Positions 63,957-64,000 of a stretch of 64,000 nt of DNA are shown here, one piece after another. Made by a program: the position numbers and the translations under genes. How positions within the stretch are numbered: position 1 is the stretch's first letter; each line of letters starts with the position of its first letter. The stretch is from Sutcliffiella horikoshii. Its GTDB lineage: Bacteria > Bacillota > Bacilli > Bacillales > Bacillaceae_I. Location of the stretch: positions 2,124,666 through 2,188,665 of the forward strand of contig KV440964.1 in assembly GCA_001636495.1 (NCBI GenBank), given 5' to 3'. The notes under the pieces were generated by a model. The model saw only the letters and a list, made by a program, of their open reading frames with translations, searched no databases and was not told where the DNA came from.

Positions 63957-64000
63957 GTTCCTCGTTCTACCTGTTCTTGTAGGATCCCCATGTTCTGTTT

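Overview
The window reads as a chromosomal segment of a spore-forming Bacillaceae species. Gene order follows the Bacillus subtilis yqh/yqi region: spoIIIA operon, accBC, nusB-folD-xseAB-ispA-dxs, tlyA, argR, recN, spoIVB, spo0A and the bkd operon. Protein matches, strong AGGAGG-type ribosome binding sites and frequent TTG/GTG starts agree with this. An OLE RNA with its partner OapA sits between ispA and dxs, as in alkaliphilic and extremophilic Firmicutes such as Bacillus halodurans. Together with the methylmalonyl-CoA mutase genes this points to an alkaliphilic or otherwise stress-adapted Bacillaceae rather than the B. subtilis group. No rRNA, tRNA, CRISPR array or intact insertion sequence was seen.

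Layout. 1-3.5 kb is a decayed accessory stretch: an NAD(P)-binding protein, a 49-aa membrane protein, and remnants of a membrane protein, a CPCC-type protein and an aminoglycoside-phosphotransferase-fold enzyme. 3.5-8.5 kb is the N-acetylglucosamine module: nagA-nagB-nagR-SIS gene on the minus strand, divergent from the PTS permease nagP, with two inverted NagR-type operators in the shared promoter region. The chitinase at 59.4 kb could feed the same pathway. 8.8-12.4 kb holds very small membrane and cytosolic proteins separated by a repeated hairpin. 12.4-15.9 kb has an Rrf2 regulator with a nitroreductase, a BCCT osmolyte transporter and yqhV.

15.9-21.5 kb is the eight-gene spoIIIA operon, the mother-cell part of the SpoIIIA-SpoIIQ channel. 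It is interrupted between AB and AC by a dispersed repeat, and spoIIID-independent features aside, its spoIIIAD gene appears to start at AUC. A NERD protein and a 21-bp tandem repeat follow. 23.2-36.1 kb is housekeeping: accB-accC-yqhY, nusB-folD-xseA-xseB-ispA, the OLE RNA, oapA, dxs, tlyA, argR and recN. 36.4-38.8 kb carries spoIVB and spo0A. 

40.5-51 kb is the branched-chain 2-oxo acid (bkd) pathway: the sigma-54 activator bkdR, a -24/-12 promoter, then ptb-bcd-buk-lpdV-bkdAA-bkdAB-bkdB. It converts Val/Ile/Leu to branched acyl-CoA, used as fatty-acid primers or for ATP. Methylmalonyl-CoA mutase and its GTPase chaperone (53.3-58.4 kb) can take propionyl-CoA-derived carbon from Ile/Val into succinyl-CoA, so the two blocks fit together. 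The window ends with bacilliredoxin BrxB, a GH18 chitinase and three tandem DUF1672 lipoprotein genes, one of them broken.

The most notable items are the OLE RNA/OapA pair, the AUC start of spoIIIAD, the 21-bp array that can encode a C/Y-D-G-I heptapeptide repeat, and four copies of a ~125-150-bp palindromic repeat, two of them inside operons. All identifications come from reading the sequence; no database search was run.
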